Positions 1 through 8,868 of a stretch of 32,191 nucleotides of DNA are shown one piece after another. The translations under genes were made by a program, and so were the position numbers. Origin of the DNA: DATAFO01 sp046728935 (GTDB lineage: Bacteria > Actinomycetota > Thermoleophilia > Solirubrobacterales > 70-9); NCBI GenBank assembly GCA_046728935.1, contig JBKPFS010000150.1, forward strand, positions 1-32,191. The letters run 5' to 3'. A model generated the notes under the pieces. That model did no database searches, was not told the DNA's origin, and saw only the letters and a program-made list of their open reading frames with translations. The number at the start of each line of letters is the position of its first letter. Position 1 is the stretch's first letter.

Positions 1-306
1 GACTCGGTGTGCCCGAACGGCACCGAGCCGCAGCACGCCGAGGACACGCTCTGTCCGGGCCCCGCCACCACGAGCGCCCCCGCGCGAAAGCGTGCCGCTG
101 GCGGCGGCGGAGCCGGCGGCGAGGCACAGGCGACCACCGAGGCTGCTCAGCTCCGCGACTTCGTGCGCGAGGAGCACCAGGGCGGCGGCGGGCTGCTCGA
201 CGCGCTCGGCGGCGGCGGCACCGGCGGGGGCGGCGGCGGAGGTGGCGCCGTCGGCGGCGTCGGCCAGGCGACGGACGACCTCCTCGACTTCCTCTTGGGT
301 CCCTGA
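1..306 (+). CDS. C-terminal fragment of a protein upstream in the mce operon (probably MCE family)
   Basis: The frame is open from the first base of the window and ends at TGA 304-306, so only the last 101 residues are visible. It contains two cysteines near the left edge (CPNG and LCPGP), then a low-complexity tail with several runs of four to eight glycines, ending in a short acidic/hydrophobic patch (DDLLDFLLGP). No MCE domain is visible in the part present. Assignment to the MCE family rests on position: the next gene starts about 50 bases downstream on the same strand and is a clear MCE protein, and mce operons usually carry about six consecutive mce genes. Gly-rich C-terminal tails occur in some actinobacterial Mce proteins. 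Another operon member cannot be excluded. Confidence 0.6.
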   Translation, partial: DSVCPNGTEPQHAEDTLCPGPATTSAPARKRAAGGGGAGGEAQATTEAAQLRDFVREEHQGGGGLLDALGGGGTGGGGGGGGAVGGVGQATDDLLDFLLGP

Positions 307-355
307 TGCGAGCGACTGAGCTCACAAGCGTTTGCACCAGCGCGGAGGCGGCGCG

Positions 356-2074
356 ATGAGGGGCCGGGGGCCGATCCAGTCGCTCGCCGCCTCGCCGACG
401 ATGGTCGGCGCGGTCACGACGCTGATCGTGATCGTCGCGGTGTTTCTCGCCTACAACGCGAACACCGGCCTGCCGTTCGTGCCCGTCTACCGCGTCTCGG
501 TCGAGATCCCAAACGCCGCCCGGGTCACCAACAACAACGACGTGCGCATCGGCGGCCATCGCGTGGGCGTGGTCGAGACGGTCGAGCCGATCACCGACGA
601 GAACGCGACCCAGACCGCGCAGGTCGGCGTCGGGAAGGCGGCGGCAACCGACGCGGGGGGCGCCGCCGCCCGGCTCAACCTGAAGCTCGACAAGAGTGCG
701 GAGTCGCTCCCCAAGGATTCGATCTTCCGGGTCCGATACCGCTCCTCGTTCGGCCTCAAGTACCTGGAGATCGTCAGGGGCACCGGAGATCCGGCGCCCG
801 AGGGCTATGTCTTCGACGGCACCGACGACGGCGCCATCTGCGACCTGCCGACGGATCCCGAAGCGTTCTCCACCGAGATCCCCGAGTCCGCGAAGAACGG
901 CTGCTTCCAGGAGCAGACCGAGTTCGACGACATCGCCGACACCTTCGACACGCGCACGCGGACCAACGCGCGCACGAACCTGGTCGGATACGGCAACGCG
1001 TTCGCCGGCCGCGGGACCTCGCTCTCCGACGCGATCGAGCACCTGGAGCCGCTGTTCCGCGGGCTGAAGCCTCTGGCTCGGCTGCTGAGCGCCCCGGACA
1101 CGCGGTTCCGTCGCTTCTTCCCGGCCCTCGGTAAGGCGGCGGCGCAGGTCGCACCCGTCGCCGAGCAGCAGGCGGACCTGTTCACCGAGGGCGCCATCGC
1201 CTTCGCCGCGATCTCCTCCGACGTCTCGAAGCTACAGGAGGCGATCTCCGAGGGCGTGCCCACGCTCGAGAGCGGGATCCGCACCCTGCCGCACCAGCGG
1301 CCGTTCCTACGCGACTTCGCGATCCTCTCGCGCGAGCTCCGCCCCGGCGTGCGCGACCTGCGGATCACGCTGCCGGTCCTCACCGAGGCGATCGACGTGG
1401 GCACCCCCGTGCTCGAGCGCTCGCCCCAGACGAACCTCGCCCTGCGCGACGCGTTCCGCGCGCTCGACGACCTCCTCACCCAGCCGAGCACGAAGGTCAC
1501 CCTCCAGCGCCTGAGGGAGACCTTCGACATGGCCGCTCCGCTGGCGCGCTTCGTGGTCCCGGCGCAGACGGTCTGCAACTACTGGAACTACTGGTTCGGC
1601 TTCCTCCCCGCCGGCTTCGACCGCGACCAGGTCGGCTACACGTTCCGCCAGATGCTGACCAACTTCCCGGCAGGGGAGACCTCGATCGCCATCGCGGCCG
1701 GCCCGGTTCAGGTCCCGCTCACGGTTCCGGGCCCGGTCGAGACCTCCGTCGCCGGCTACTCCGGCAAGCAGGCGAACGGGCTCTCCTCCCCCGATGGAGT
1801 CTTCAAGCCGTACGACCTGCCGATCCTGAACGTGCACCCCTACGGCCCCTCAGGCCAGAAGGGCGCTCAGGACTGCCAGGGCGGGCAGTCCGGCTATGAC
1901 CTCGGGCAGGGCCTCGTCCCCGGCCAGGATCCGAGCAACCCGGCCTACGGCGTGTCCGACGAGCCAGGCTCGCGCGGCGTGACCACCCTGTTCTTCAACG
2001 ACGACAACGAGCGCGAGCTGCACGACACCCGCATCGCCTCGCGCCAGCCCGAGACCTGGAAGGACATCAAGTGA
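356..2074 (+). CDS. MCE family protein (mce operon, lipid/sterol import)
   Basis: This 572-residue protein is a substrate-binding or tunnel-forming component of an Mce ABC-type lipid/sterol importer. ATG 356 is chosen over TTG 332 because GGAGG lies at 344-348, seven bases upstream. A single N-terminal membrane segment (about residues 17-37, VGAVTTLIVIVAVFLAY) anchors it, followed by an MCE domain (about residues 50-160) with the typical VRIGGHRVGVVETVE strand and a YLEIVRG strand. A stretch of roughly 25 Ala/Thr/Gly-rich residues (about 90-115) interrupts the MCE domain. The helical middle region would form the needle-like part; the C-terminal 170 residues are less conserved and Gly/Pro-rich. 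Its stop overlaps the next start by four bases (GTGA), so translation is coupled. Which of mceA-F it corresponds to cannot be decided here. Confidence 0.9.
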   Translation: MRGRGPIQSLAASPTMVGAVTTLIVIVAVFLAYNANTGLPFVPVYRVSVEIPNAARVTNNNDVRIGGHRVGVVETVEPITDENATQTAQVGVGKAAATDAGGAAARLNLKLDKSAESLPKDSIFRVRYRSSFGLKYLEIVRGTGDPAPEGYVFDGTDDGAICDLPTDPEAFSTEIPESAKNGCFQEQTEFDDIADTFDTRTRTNARTNLVGYGNAFAGRGTSLSDAIEHLEPLFRGLKPLARLLSAPDTRFRRFFPALGKAAAQVAPVAEQQADLFTEGAIAFAAISSDVSKLQEAISEGVPTLESGIRTLPHQRPFLRDFAILSRELRPGVRDLRITLPVLTEAIDVGTPVLERSPQTNLALRDAFRALDDLLTQPSTKVTLQRLRETFDMAAPLARFVVPAQTVCNYWNYWFGFLPAGFDRDQVGYTFRQMLTNFPAGETSIAIAAGPVQVPLTVPGPVETSVAGYSGKQANGLSSPDGVFKPYDLPILNVHPYGPSGQKGAQDCQGGQSGYDLGQGLVPGQDPSNPAYGVSDEPGSRGVTTLFFNDDNERELHDTRIASRQPETWKDIK

Positions 2075-3777
2075 AGCCGGCCCACCACAAGCGGCTCCCG
2101 AACTGGGTGATTGGCCTCGTGATGGTGATCGTGCTCGCGATCGCCGCCTACTTCGCGTTCTCAAAGCAGCTCCCCTGGGGCAAGAAGTTCGAGGTCCAGG
2201 CGGTGTTCGCAAGCGCCCAGAACGTGCGCCCGTCGGCGCCGGTGCGGATCGCGGGCGTGAACGTCGGCAAGGTGACCGAGGTCGAGCATCTTTCCTCGGC
2301 CGAGAGCGACGAGCTCACCGCCGAGGCCGGCGACGGCGCGCCGCTGACCGATGGCTCAGCGAGCGGCTCCGAGGCGGCGGTGCTGACGATGGAGCTCGAG
2401 GACTCGGCGCTTCCGCTTCACACCGACGCTCGGATGAAGCTGCGGCCGCGCCTCTTCCTGGAGGGCAACTACTTCGTGGATCTGCAGCCGGGCTCGCCGA
2501 GCGCCCCCGAGGTCGACGACGGCTACACGTTGCCGGTCAACCAAACCGCGTACTCGGTCCAGCTCGACCAGATCCTGACGACGCTCCAGGGCGACGTTCG
2601 CAAGGACCTGCAGACGTTCCTCGACCAGTTCGGGAACGCGTTGATCCGCTACGGCGGCGCGGAGGGCTTCCGGGAGCTCTACCGGACCTCGCCGCCCGCC
2701 TTCAAGTTCACCTCACAGACGAACGAGGCGCTGCTCGGCACCCACCCGGGCGACCTTGCGGGGGTGATCCGCGGCCTCGACTCCGTGGTGCGCGCGCTCG
2801 ATCGCAACGAGCTCGCGCTCCAGGATCTGGTCACGAACTTCCGGATCGTCTCGGGCTCGTTCGCCGCCGAGGACGTCGCGCTCGCTCGCGCGGTCGAGGA
2901 GCTTCCCGGCGTGCTCGAGGCGGCGCATCCCGCGTTCAGGAGCCTGAATGCCTCCTTCCCGGCGCTCCGGGCGTTCGCGCGCGACGCGCTCCCGGGCGTT
3001 CGCTCCACCCCGGCCATGCTCAGGGCGGCGACGCCGTTCATCCACCAGGTGCGCAAGCTCGTCTCCAAGCGCGAGCTCCGCGGCCTCGTCCACGACCTGC
3101 GCCCGACGATCCCCAAGCTCGCCAGGCTCGCGAAGGAGACGATCCCCTTCCTAGAGGAGTCGCGGGCGTTGTCCTCCTGCTTCAACGAGGTCGTCATCCC
3201 GTGGTCGAACGACACGGTGGAGCCCGTCGACCCGCTCAACCAGTACCCGCACGACCCGGTCGGCCGCGTCTTCGAGGAGACCGGCTACGGGTTCGGCGGC
3301 ATCGCCTCGGAGAGCCGGTCCGGCGACGCAAACGGCAGGTACATCCGCGTCGAGTCAGGCGGCGGCCCGAACACCGTCACCGTCCCGAACGCCGTGCCCG
3401 ACCTCACGGGGGGTGGCACGCAGGACGCCGTGGGTGTGCTCGACTTCCCGCTGATCGGCGCGATGCCGGCGATCACCGATTCGGCGAAGACGCCCTTCCG
3501 CCCGCGCGTCGCCTGCGAGACGCAGGAGCAGCCGAACCTCGAGGGCACGGTGGGCGACCTTGGCAACTACCAGCAGCAGACGCTCTCGGCCTCGGCCGCG
3601 GTGTCGGGGCTCGAGCCGCAGACGCAGCGCGAGCAGGCGCTGGTCGAGGACCTGAACTCGGCCGTCTCGGGGCTCCAGGAGGCGGGTGGGAAGGACGCGC
3701 CGGCGAGCGCGAAGCGGCGCTTCGCGCGCCGGCTCGAGGACGTCCTAGGGCCGCTCGGAAAGGGCGGGGAGCGATGA
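2071..3777 (+). CDS. MCE family protein (mce operon)
   Basis: A 568-residue Mce importer component. The GTG start at 2071 overlaps the preceding TGA (GTGA). The N-terminus is short and basic, then a membrane segment at about residues 9-29 (VIGLVMVIVLAIAAYFAF). The MCE domain follows (about residues 40-155): FEVQAVFASAQNVRPSAP, VRIAGVNVGKVTEVE and a later NYFVDLQPG strand. An acidic insertion of about 25-30 residues sits between the VGKVTEVE strand and the VLTMELED strand. After about residue 165 the protein is largely helical, consistent with the coiled tunnel region of Mce proteins. The C-terminus is charged and probably disordered. It ends in an ATGA overlap with the next gene. Confidence 0.9.
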   Translation: MKPAHHKRLPNWVIGLVMVIVLAIAAYFAFSKQLPWGKKFEVQAVFASAQNVRPSAPVRIAGVNVGKVTEVEHLSSAESDELTAEAGDGAPLTDGSASGSEAAVLTMELEDSALPLHTDARMKLRPRLFLEGNYFVDLQPGSPSAPEVDDGYTLPVNQTAYSVQLDQILTTLQGDVRKDLQTFLDQFGNALIRYGGAEGFRELYRTSPPAFKFTSQTNEALLGTHPGDLAGVIRGLDSVVRALDRNELALQDLVTNFRIVSGSFAAEDVALARAVEELPGVLEAAHPAFRSLNASFPALRAFARDALPGVRSTPAMLRAATPFIHQVRKLVSKRELRGLVHDLRPTIPKLARLAKETIPFLEESRALSSCFNEVVIPWSNDTVEPVDPLNQYPHDPVGRVFEETGYGFGGIASESRSGDANGRYIRVESGGGPNTVTVPNAVPDLTGGGTQDAVGVLDFPLIGAMPAITDSAKTPFRPRVACETQEQPNLEGTVGDLGNYQQQTLSASAAVSGLEPQTQREQALVEDLNSAVSGLQEAGGKDAPASAKRRFARRLEDVLGPLGKGGER

Positions 3778-5126
3778 GGGAGCAGATCCGTAAGAGCCTT
3801 CGCGACTTCATCGCCGTCACGGTGCTGCTCGTGATCGGGCTGGTGACCACCTACGTGATCATCCAGGAGCAGCGCCTGCGGATTCCGGTGCTCGAGGAGA
3901 AGCCCTTCGAGCTCAAGGCCGAGTTCGAGACCGCCCAGGCGGTCGTCCCCGGCCAGGGCCAGACGATCCGCGTTGCCGGGGTGAGGGTCGGCGACGTCTC
4001 CGACGTCGAGGTCGAGAACGGGGTCGGGTTGGTCACGTTCGCGATCGACCGCGACTTCCTGCCCATCTACCGCGACGCGACGATCCTGATGCGCCCCACC
4101 ACGGGCCTCAAGGACATGTTCTTCGAGCTCGACCCGGGCACCCGCGCCGCCGGCGAGTACGACGAGGGGGACACCGTGGCGGTCTCGAACACCGCGCCCG
4201 ACGTCAACCTCGACGAGATCCTCGCCGCCCTGGACTCCGACAGCCAGGCATATCTGCGCCTGCTGCTGGTCGGCGCCGGCAAGGGGCTAGAGGGGCGCGA
4301 CAAGGAGCTCGGCAAGCTCCTCGGCTCGATCGGGCCGATCAATCGCGACCTGGCGAAGCTCAACCGGCTCGTCGCGTCGCGCAAGGAGAACCTCGCGAAC
4401 CTGATCCACAACCTCAACATCCTCACCAACCGGATCGGCCAGAACGACGACGACATCGCCGAGCTGGTGGTGACCTCGAACGCTGCCCTCGGCGCGATCG
4501 CGGAGCAAGATCCGAGCGTCCAGCGGGCGGTCAAGCTGCTGCCCGGGACGCTCTCGCAGGCGCGCGCGACGCTCGAGGCAACCGCGCCCTTCGCGAAGCT
4601 ACTCGGCCCCACGTTCGACGAGCTCCGCCCGTTCGCGCGCCGCCTCGACGAGCTGAACGCATCGACGACGAAGCTCGCGCGCAGCGCCACGCCCGTGCTG
4701 AAGAAGGAGATCCGGCCGTTCGTGCGCGAGGCGCGGCCGGTGATCCCGGATCTGAAGAAGGCGGCCGAGCGCTACTCCAGCGCGGCGCCGCGGCTCACCG
4801 TCATCGCCAAGAAGGTCAACCGGCTCGCCAACATGGCCGCGTTCAATCCGGACGGCGCCGAGGGAGCGAACGGCCCCGATCCGAATCCTGGCGCGCCGCG
4901 CGACGAGGGTTACCTCTACTGGGCCGCGTGGCTCGGCCACAACGGCAACAGCGTCTTCCAGGCCGCCGACGGCAACGGCCACTACCGCCGCATCTACATC
5001 ACGGCCGGCTGCGACCAGATCGCCAACATCGTGTTCGACGTCAACCCGATCGTGAAGCAGCTGCGCCAGGTCGTCACCGGCTACACGACGCCGATCCTGA
5101 ACGCTCTGGGGTGCCCGGCGCCATGA
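3774..5126 (+). CDS. MCE family protein (mce operon)
   Basis: A 450-residue Mce importer component, the most canonical in the window. ATG 3774 overlaps the preceding stop (ATGA) with a purine-rich GGCGGGGAG just before it. The open frame extends back to 3201, but that part runs through the preceding gene and is a shadow. A membrane segment lies at about residues 10-30 (DFIAVTVLLVIGLVTTYVII), then the MCE domain at about 40-130 without the insertions of its two upstream neighbours: IRVAGVRVGDVSDVEVENG, ILMRPTTGLKDMFFELDPG. A long helical part follows (about 145-350) with repeated heptad-like leucines. The tail holds one cysteine near residue 405 and ends CPAP. Confidence 0.93.
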   Translation: MREQIRKSLRDFIAVTVLLVIGLVTTYVIIQEQRLRIPVLEEKPFELKAEFETAQAVVPGQGQTIRVAGVRVGDVSDVEVENGVGLVTFAIDRDFLPIYRDATILMRPTTGLKDMFFELDPGTRAAGEYDEGDTVAVSNTAPDVNLDEILAALDSDSQAYLRLLLVGAGKGLEGRDKELGKLLGSIGPINRDLAKLNRLVASRKENLANLIHNLNILTNRIGQNDDDIAELVVTSNAALGAIAEQDPSVQRAVKLLPGTLSQARATLEATAPFAKLLGPTFDELRPFARRLDELNASTTKLARSATPVLKKEIRPFVREARPVIPDLKKAAERYSSAAPRLTVIAKKVNRLANMAAFNPDGAEGANGPDPNPGAPRDEGYLYWAAWLGHNGNSVFQAADGNGHYRRIYITAGCDQIANIVFDVNPIVKQLRQVVTGYTTPILNALGCPAP

Positions 5127-5161
5127 GCGGCTGGATCACATCGACCGGAGGACGAGGCTAG

Positions 5162-6766
5162 ATGCAGACGCACGCTCCCTCCATCGGACGCATCCTCGTC
5201 GCGGCGGGCTTCGCGCTCTCGTGCTTCGGTCTGATCCTGTTCCTGTGGATCGCCTTCGGGGGACCGATTCCGCTGAAGCCCAAGAGCTACCGGATCACCG
5301 CGTACTTCCCGGAGGCCACGCAGCTCGCCCTGGAGTCCGACGTTCGCATCGGCGGCGTCTCCGTCGGCAAGGTGAAGACGATCGAGCTCGCGCCGCCGGA
5401 GGCGCGCGTCAACGGCAAGGACACGACCGAGGCGGTGATCGAGATCGAGCCGCAGTTCGCGCCGATCTCAGACGACGCTAGGGCAATCCTCCGCCAGAAG
5501 ACGCTCCTCGGGGAGACCTACGTCGAGCTCACCTCGGGGACGGAGCCCGGCGAGGACGCCGCGCCGATCTCGCTCGGCGCCGCCGCGAACGTCTCCGACG
5601 CCGCGGCCGAGAACGCTGAGGCGATTCCCGAGGGTGCGACGCTCGGCGTCGGCCGGACGCAGGAGGCCACGCAGATCGATGAGATCTTCAACGCGCTCGA
5701 CCAGGAGACCCGCGCCGCCTTCCAGGAGTGGCAGGCGAACGCGGCGACGGCGATCGAGGGGCGGGGCCTCGACCTGAACGACGCGATCGGCAACCTCGGC
5801 CCGTTCATCACCGACGCCTCGGACGTGATCGAGATCCTAAATCGCCAGAAGCAGGCGCTGAAAGGCCTCGTCCGAGACACCGGCACGGTCTTCGAAGCGC
5901 TCTCGGCACAGGACAACCAGCTGGCGGGCACGATCGTGGGGTCCGAGAACACCTTCGAGGCGCTGGCGCGGGAGGAGAGGGCGCTGCGGGAGAGCTTCCA
6001 GATCTTGCCGACGTTCGAGCGCGAGTCGAGGCTCACCTTCGAGCGGCTCGACGAGTTCCGCGCCAACGCTCACCCGCTGGTCCGGGACCTGATCCCCGTC
6101 GCGCGGGACATCAGCCCGACGCTGCACTCGGTGCGCCGCCTCTCGCCCGACCTGCAGAGGCTCTTCGTCAAGCTCGGCAAGTTCCAGAAGGCGAGCAAGA
6201 GGGGCCTGCCCGCGCTCGAGCGGTTCCTCGACGGCCTCGCCCCGGTGCTCGATGAGCTGGATCCGTTCCTCGCGAACCTCAACCCGGTCATTCGTTACCT
6301 GGAGTTCCAGAAGGCGACGGTCACGGACTTCCTCGTCGGCCCCAGCGCCGCGCTCGCCGGCACCGCGATCGGCTCTCCCAGCGACCCGGCGCCGCGCCAC
6401 ATGCTCCGGCAGCTCGGCTACCTTGGCATCGAGACGTTCTCGGTCCACCCGAACCGCGTGCCGACGAACCGCGGCAACGCCTACCTCGCGCCGGGCGTGC
6501 TGAACGGCTTCGCGTCGGCCCAGAACGGGATCTTCCCGAACTTCGACTGCAAGAACACCGACTACGTCCCGGGCGCGGGCGACGCGAATCCGCCCAACGA
6601 CCCCGACGAGGACGAGATCCTGCCCGGCCAGACGGTCGCGGGCGTGAACAACGGCAACCCGCCGGACGAGCACTTCGCGCCCTGCTTCGTCGAGGGCGCG
6701 TTCCCCAACAGCCCCTTCGGCGGCTTCGGCGGCGAGCGCTTCCCGCAGCTGTTCACGGATCCGTAG
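5162..6766 (+). CDS. MCE family protein, last mce gene of the operon
   Basis: A 534-residue Mce component starting at ATG 5162, preceded by CGGAGGACGAG (GGAGG about 12 bases upstream). A membrane segment spans about residues 10-32 (LVAAGFALSCFGLILFLWIAF). The MCE domain (about 40-135) shows ITAYFPEATQLALESDVRIG, GVSVGKVKTIE and LLGETYVELTSG. The helical region continues to about residue 390, and the C-terminal part is rich in Asn/Pro/Gly with two cysteines. It sits 35 bases after the preceding mce stop. The next gene, a sulfatase, begins only 26 bases downstream on the same strand, so read-through transcription into it is plausible. Confidence 0.92.
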   Translation: MQTHAPSIGRILVAAGFALSCFGLILFLWIAFGGPIPLKPKSYRITAYFPEATQLALESDVRIGGVSVGKVKTIELAPPEARVNGKDTTEAVIEIEPQFAPISDDARAILRQKTLLGETYVELTSGTEPGEDAAPISLGAAANVSDAAAENAEAIPEGATLGVGRTQEATQIDEIFNALDQETRAAFQEWQANAATAIEGRGLDLNDAIGNLGPFITDASDVIEILNRQKQALKGLVRDTGTVFEALSAQDNQLAGTIVGSENTFEALAREERALRESFQILPTFERESRLTFERLDEFRANAHPLVRDLIPVARDISPTLHSVRRLSPDLQRLFVKLGKFQKASKRGLPALERFLDGLAPVLDELDPFLANLNPVIRYLEFQKATVTDFLVGPSAALAGTAIGSPSDPAPRHMLRQLGYLGIETFSVHPNRVPTNRGNAYLAPGVLNGFASAQNGIFPNFDCKNTDYVPGAGDANPPNDPDEDEILPGQTVAGVNNGNPPDEHFAPCFVEGAFPNSPFGGFGGERFPQLFTDP

Positions 6767-6792
6767 AAGCAGGCAGGTAGGGTCGGGCGCGC

Positions 6793-8349
6793 TTGGGACG
6801 GCGCGCCATCGCCCTCGTACTGATCGCGGCGATTGTCGCGGCTTCGGGATGCGATTCGGGGGGCGACGGTGCTGAAACCACGCCACGGCCCGAGGCGCGC
6901 GGGCCGAACATCGTGCTGATCACGACCGACGATCAGACGCTGGCGCAGCTCGACCGACGCACGATGCCCCGCACGCTGGCGCTGCTCCGCGACCGCGGCA
7001 CCGAGTTCGCCGACTACATCGTCACCAGCCCGCTCTGCTGCCCCTCGCGCGCGACGATGATCACGGGGCAGTACGGGCACAACGACGGCGTCCTCGCCAA
7101 TACCGCGGTCACTCTCTCGGAGCCGGACAACGTGCTCCCGGCCTGGCTTCAGCGCGCCGGCTACCGAACCGCGCACGTGGGCAAGTACCTGAACGGCTTC
7201 GCGAAGCTGCTCGACGGCCCCGCCGACGTCGCCGCGGGCTGGGACGACTGGTACACGCAGATCGAGCCGCAGGCGTACTTCGACTACGAGATCTCCGACG
7301 ACGGCGAGGCGGTCTCGTTCGGCCACGACAGCACCGACTACGTCGCCAGCGTGCTCACCCGTCGTGCGGTCGAGCTGATCCGCGGATACGCGCGCGACGA
7401 GGAGGCCTTCTACTTCCAGCTCGACTACTTCGCGCCCCACAGCGGCCCGGCGCCGGGAACGCTGTGCGACGGGGCCGCGTTCCCGCAGAGGGCGCGCGAC
7501 CTGGAGCGCTTCGCGAGCACGCACCCGCCGCACGGCCCGTCCGTCGACGAGGCCGACGTCGCCGACAAGCCCTCCTACATCCGCGAGCTACCGGAGCTTC
7601 AGCGTCGGGACCGCCGGCGGATCACCGATCACTACCGCTGCGCCGTGGCCTCGCTGCGCGCCGTCGACCGCGGTGTCGCGACGGTCTTCGAGGCGCTTCG
7701 CGCGACGGGCGAGTTCGATAGGACCGCGATCATCTTCACGTCCGACAACGGCTACTTCTACGGCGAGCACCGGATCCCGAACGAGAAGCACTTCCCATAC
7801 GAGGAGGCGATCCACGTGCCGCTGCTCGTACGCCTGCCGTCGAGCGTGCCGGCGGCCCGGCGCCTCAGGACGGTGCGGGTGCCGACCGCGAACATCGACC
7901 TGGCGCCGACGATCCTCGACCTCGCGGGGGGCGAGCCGTGTGTCGCCGAGGACCGCTGCCGCCTGCTCGACGGCCGCTCGCTGCTGCCGCTGCTTCGCCG
8001 CCGCGCCGCGCCCTGGCCGCGCCGCCGGGCGCTCGTGGTCGAGCTCGACCTGCCGGGGAATGAGGAGCCGTATGCGCGCGTCTGCCAGTACGCGGGCGTT
8101 CGCGTCCCGGGCTTCTTCTACGTCGAGGACGCGACCGCCGCGCCGCCCGGGGGCGACTGCGAGCCGGTCGACGACACCGAGCTTTACGACCTGCGCCGCG
8201 ACCCCGCCGAGCTGCGCAACCTGGCAGGCTCCAGCGATCCCCGCATCCAGCGGATCGAGCGGCGTCTGGCCGCGCGCCTGGCGCGACTGCGCGACTGCGC
8301 CGGAATCCGCGGACACCTGAGAGACGAGGCGAAGCCGCCTTGCGAGTGA
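6793..8349 (+). CDS. Lipoprotein sulfatase downstream of the mce operon (type I formylglycine sulfatase)
   Basis: A 518-residue arylsulfatase/N-acetylglucosamine-6-sulfatase-like enzyme that should hydrolyse a sulfate ester outside the membrane. The TTG start follows AGGTAGGG. The signal sequence ends in AASGC, a likely lipobox with Cys20 lipidated. Family marks: PNIVLITTDDQ with metal-binding Asp46-Asp47; CCPSR at 82-86 with Cys82 as the residue converted to formylglycine; GKYLNG; and DNG at 318-320 followed by GEHR. A second conserved block, DEADVADKP, is shared with the four other sulfatases here. It shares with the genes at 23446 and 25113 the Cys-containing DLAGGEPC...C-R-LDGRSLLPL region and a Cys-containing C-terminus, so it belongs to the same subgroup. 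Substrate unknown. No formylglycine-generating enzyme gene is in the window. Confidence 0.93.
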   Translation: MGRRAIALVLIAAIVAASGCDSGGDGAETTPRPEARGPNIVLITTDDQTLAQLDRRTMPRTLALLRDRGTEFADYIVTSPLCCPSRATMITGQYGHNDGVLANTAVTLSEPDNVLPAWLQRAGYRTAHVGKYLNGFAKLLDGPADVAAGWDDWYTQIEPQAYFDYEISDDGEAVSFGHDSTDYVASVLTRRAVELIRGYARDEEAFYFQLDYFAPHSGPAPGTLCDGAAFPQRARDLERFASTHPPHGPSVDEADVADKPSYIRELPELQRRDRRRITDHYRCAVASLRAVDRGVATVFEALRATGEFDRTAIIFTSDNGYFYGEHRIPNEKHFPYEEAIHVPLLVRLPSSVPAARRLRTVRVPTANIDLAPTILDLAGGEPCVAEDRCRLLDGRSLLPLLRRRAAPWPRRRALVVELDLPGNEEPYARVCQYAGVRVPGFFYVEDATAAPPGGDCEPVDDTELYDLRRDPAELRNLAGSSDPRIQRIERRLAARLARLRDCAGIRGHLRDEAKPPCE

Positions 8350-8389
8350 GCGGCGCCGATTCGCGCGGCGGTCGCCGGCACGCGGCGCA

Positions 8390-8395
8390 TAGGAT
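8390..8395 (+). promoter_or_regulatory. Possible -10 box (TAGGAT) of the SCP2 gene
   Basis: TAGGAT fits the actinobacterial TAnnnT -10 pattern in otherwise very GC-rich DNA. It would give a leader of roughly 35-40 bases that contains the hairpin 8402-8421 and the ribosome binding site AGGAGG 8428-8433. No convincing -35 box is visible. Confidence 0.35.
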
Positions 8396-8401
8396 TCTCG
8401 A

Positions 8402-8421
8402 CGCGACCACGCGCGGTCGCG
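8402..8421 (+). other. Leader hairpin before the SCP2 gene
   Basis: CGCGACC at 8402-8408 and GGTCGCG at 8415-8421 form a perfect 7-bp stem with a 6-base loop. It ends seven bases before the strong ribosome binding site (AGGAGG 8428-8433), so it could influence translation of the SCP2 gene or stabilise the message end. Function is inference. Confidence 0.35.
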
Positions 8422-8438
8422 AGCCGAAGGAGGAGAGG

Positions 8439-8855
8439 TTGGCCTACTTCAACGACGCCGATGAGGTCTACGCGACGATGGGAAAGCTGTTCAAGGACCT
8501 GGCGGAGGATGACGAGCTGGGCCCGAAGTTCCGCAAGGCGAACACCATCGTCCGCTACGAGTTCACCGAGCCCAAATCGGCGATCACGTTGCGCCTCCAG
8601 GAGGGCCAACCCGGCGACGTGGACTTCGGCGACTCGGAGATGGAGCCGGAGGTGACGATGGCGATGGCGGCCGACACGGCCCACCGCTTCTGGCTCGGCC
8701 AGGTCAACGTGACGGTGGCCCTCGCGCGCGGCGAGATCAAGGCGCGGGGCCCGGTGGCGAAGATCCTCAAGCTGGTGCCGCTGACGAAGCCGATCTTCCC
8801 TCGCTACAAGGCGCAGCTCGAGGCCCAGGGACGCTCCGACCTGATCGAGGCCTGA
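8439..8855 (+). CDS. SCP2 sterol-binding domain protein
   Basis: A 138-residue single-domain protein resembling the SCP2 (sterol carrier protein 2) fold, which binds sterols, fatty acyl-CoA or other lipids in a hydrophobic cavity. TTG 8439 is chosen because AGGAGG at 8428-8433 precedes it by five bases; the frame is open back to 8340, but that part overlaps the sulfatase end and lacks a good start context. Visible features: an N-terminal helix (MAYFNDADEVYATMGKLFKD), alternating beta strands with TIVRYEFTEP and ITLRLQEG, and the closing KARGPVAKILKLVPLTKPIFPRY helix region typical of the family. No signal peptide, so cytoplasmic. Its place after the mce operon and a sulfatase suggests handling of an imported lipid. 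Confidence 0.8.
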   Translation: MAYFNDADEVYATMGKLFKDLAEDDELGPKFRKANTIVRYEFTEPKSAITLRLQEGQPGDVDFGDSEMEPEVTMAMAADTAHRFWLGQVNVTVALARGEIKARGPVAKILKLVPLTKPIFPRYKAQLEAQGRSDLIEA

Positions 8856-8868
8856 GGCCGGTCTCGGG

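Noticed and set aside
100..290. GGC-rich stretch as a tandem repeat array or CRISPR
   Set aside because: It is irregular, codes for a poly-glycine tail, and has no repeat-spacer structure. No CRISPR array, tRNA, rRNA or transposase was seen anywhere in the window.
3201..3773. N-terminal extension of the third complete mce gene
   Set aside because: The sequence is Arg/Pro-rich, lies inside the preceding mce gene and would put the membrane segment in the middle of the protein; ATG 3774 gives the canonical MCE layout.
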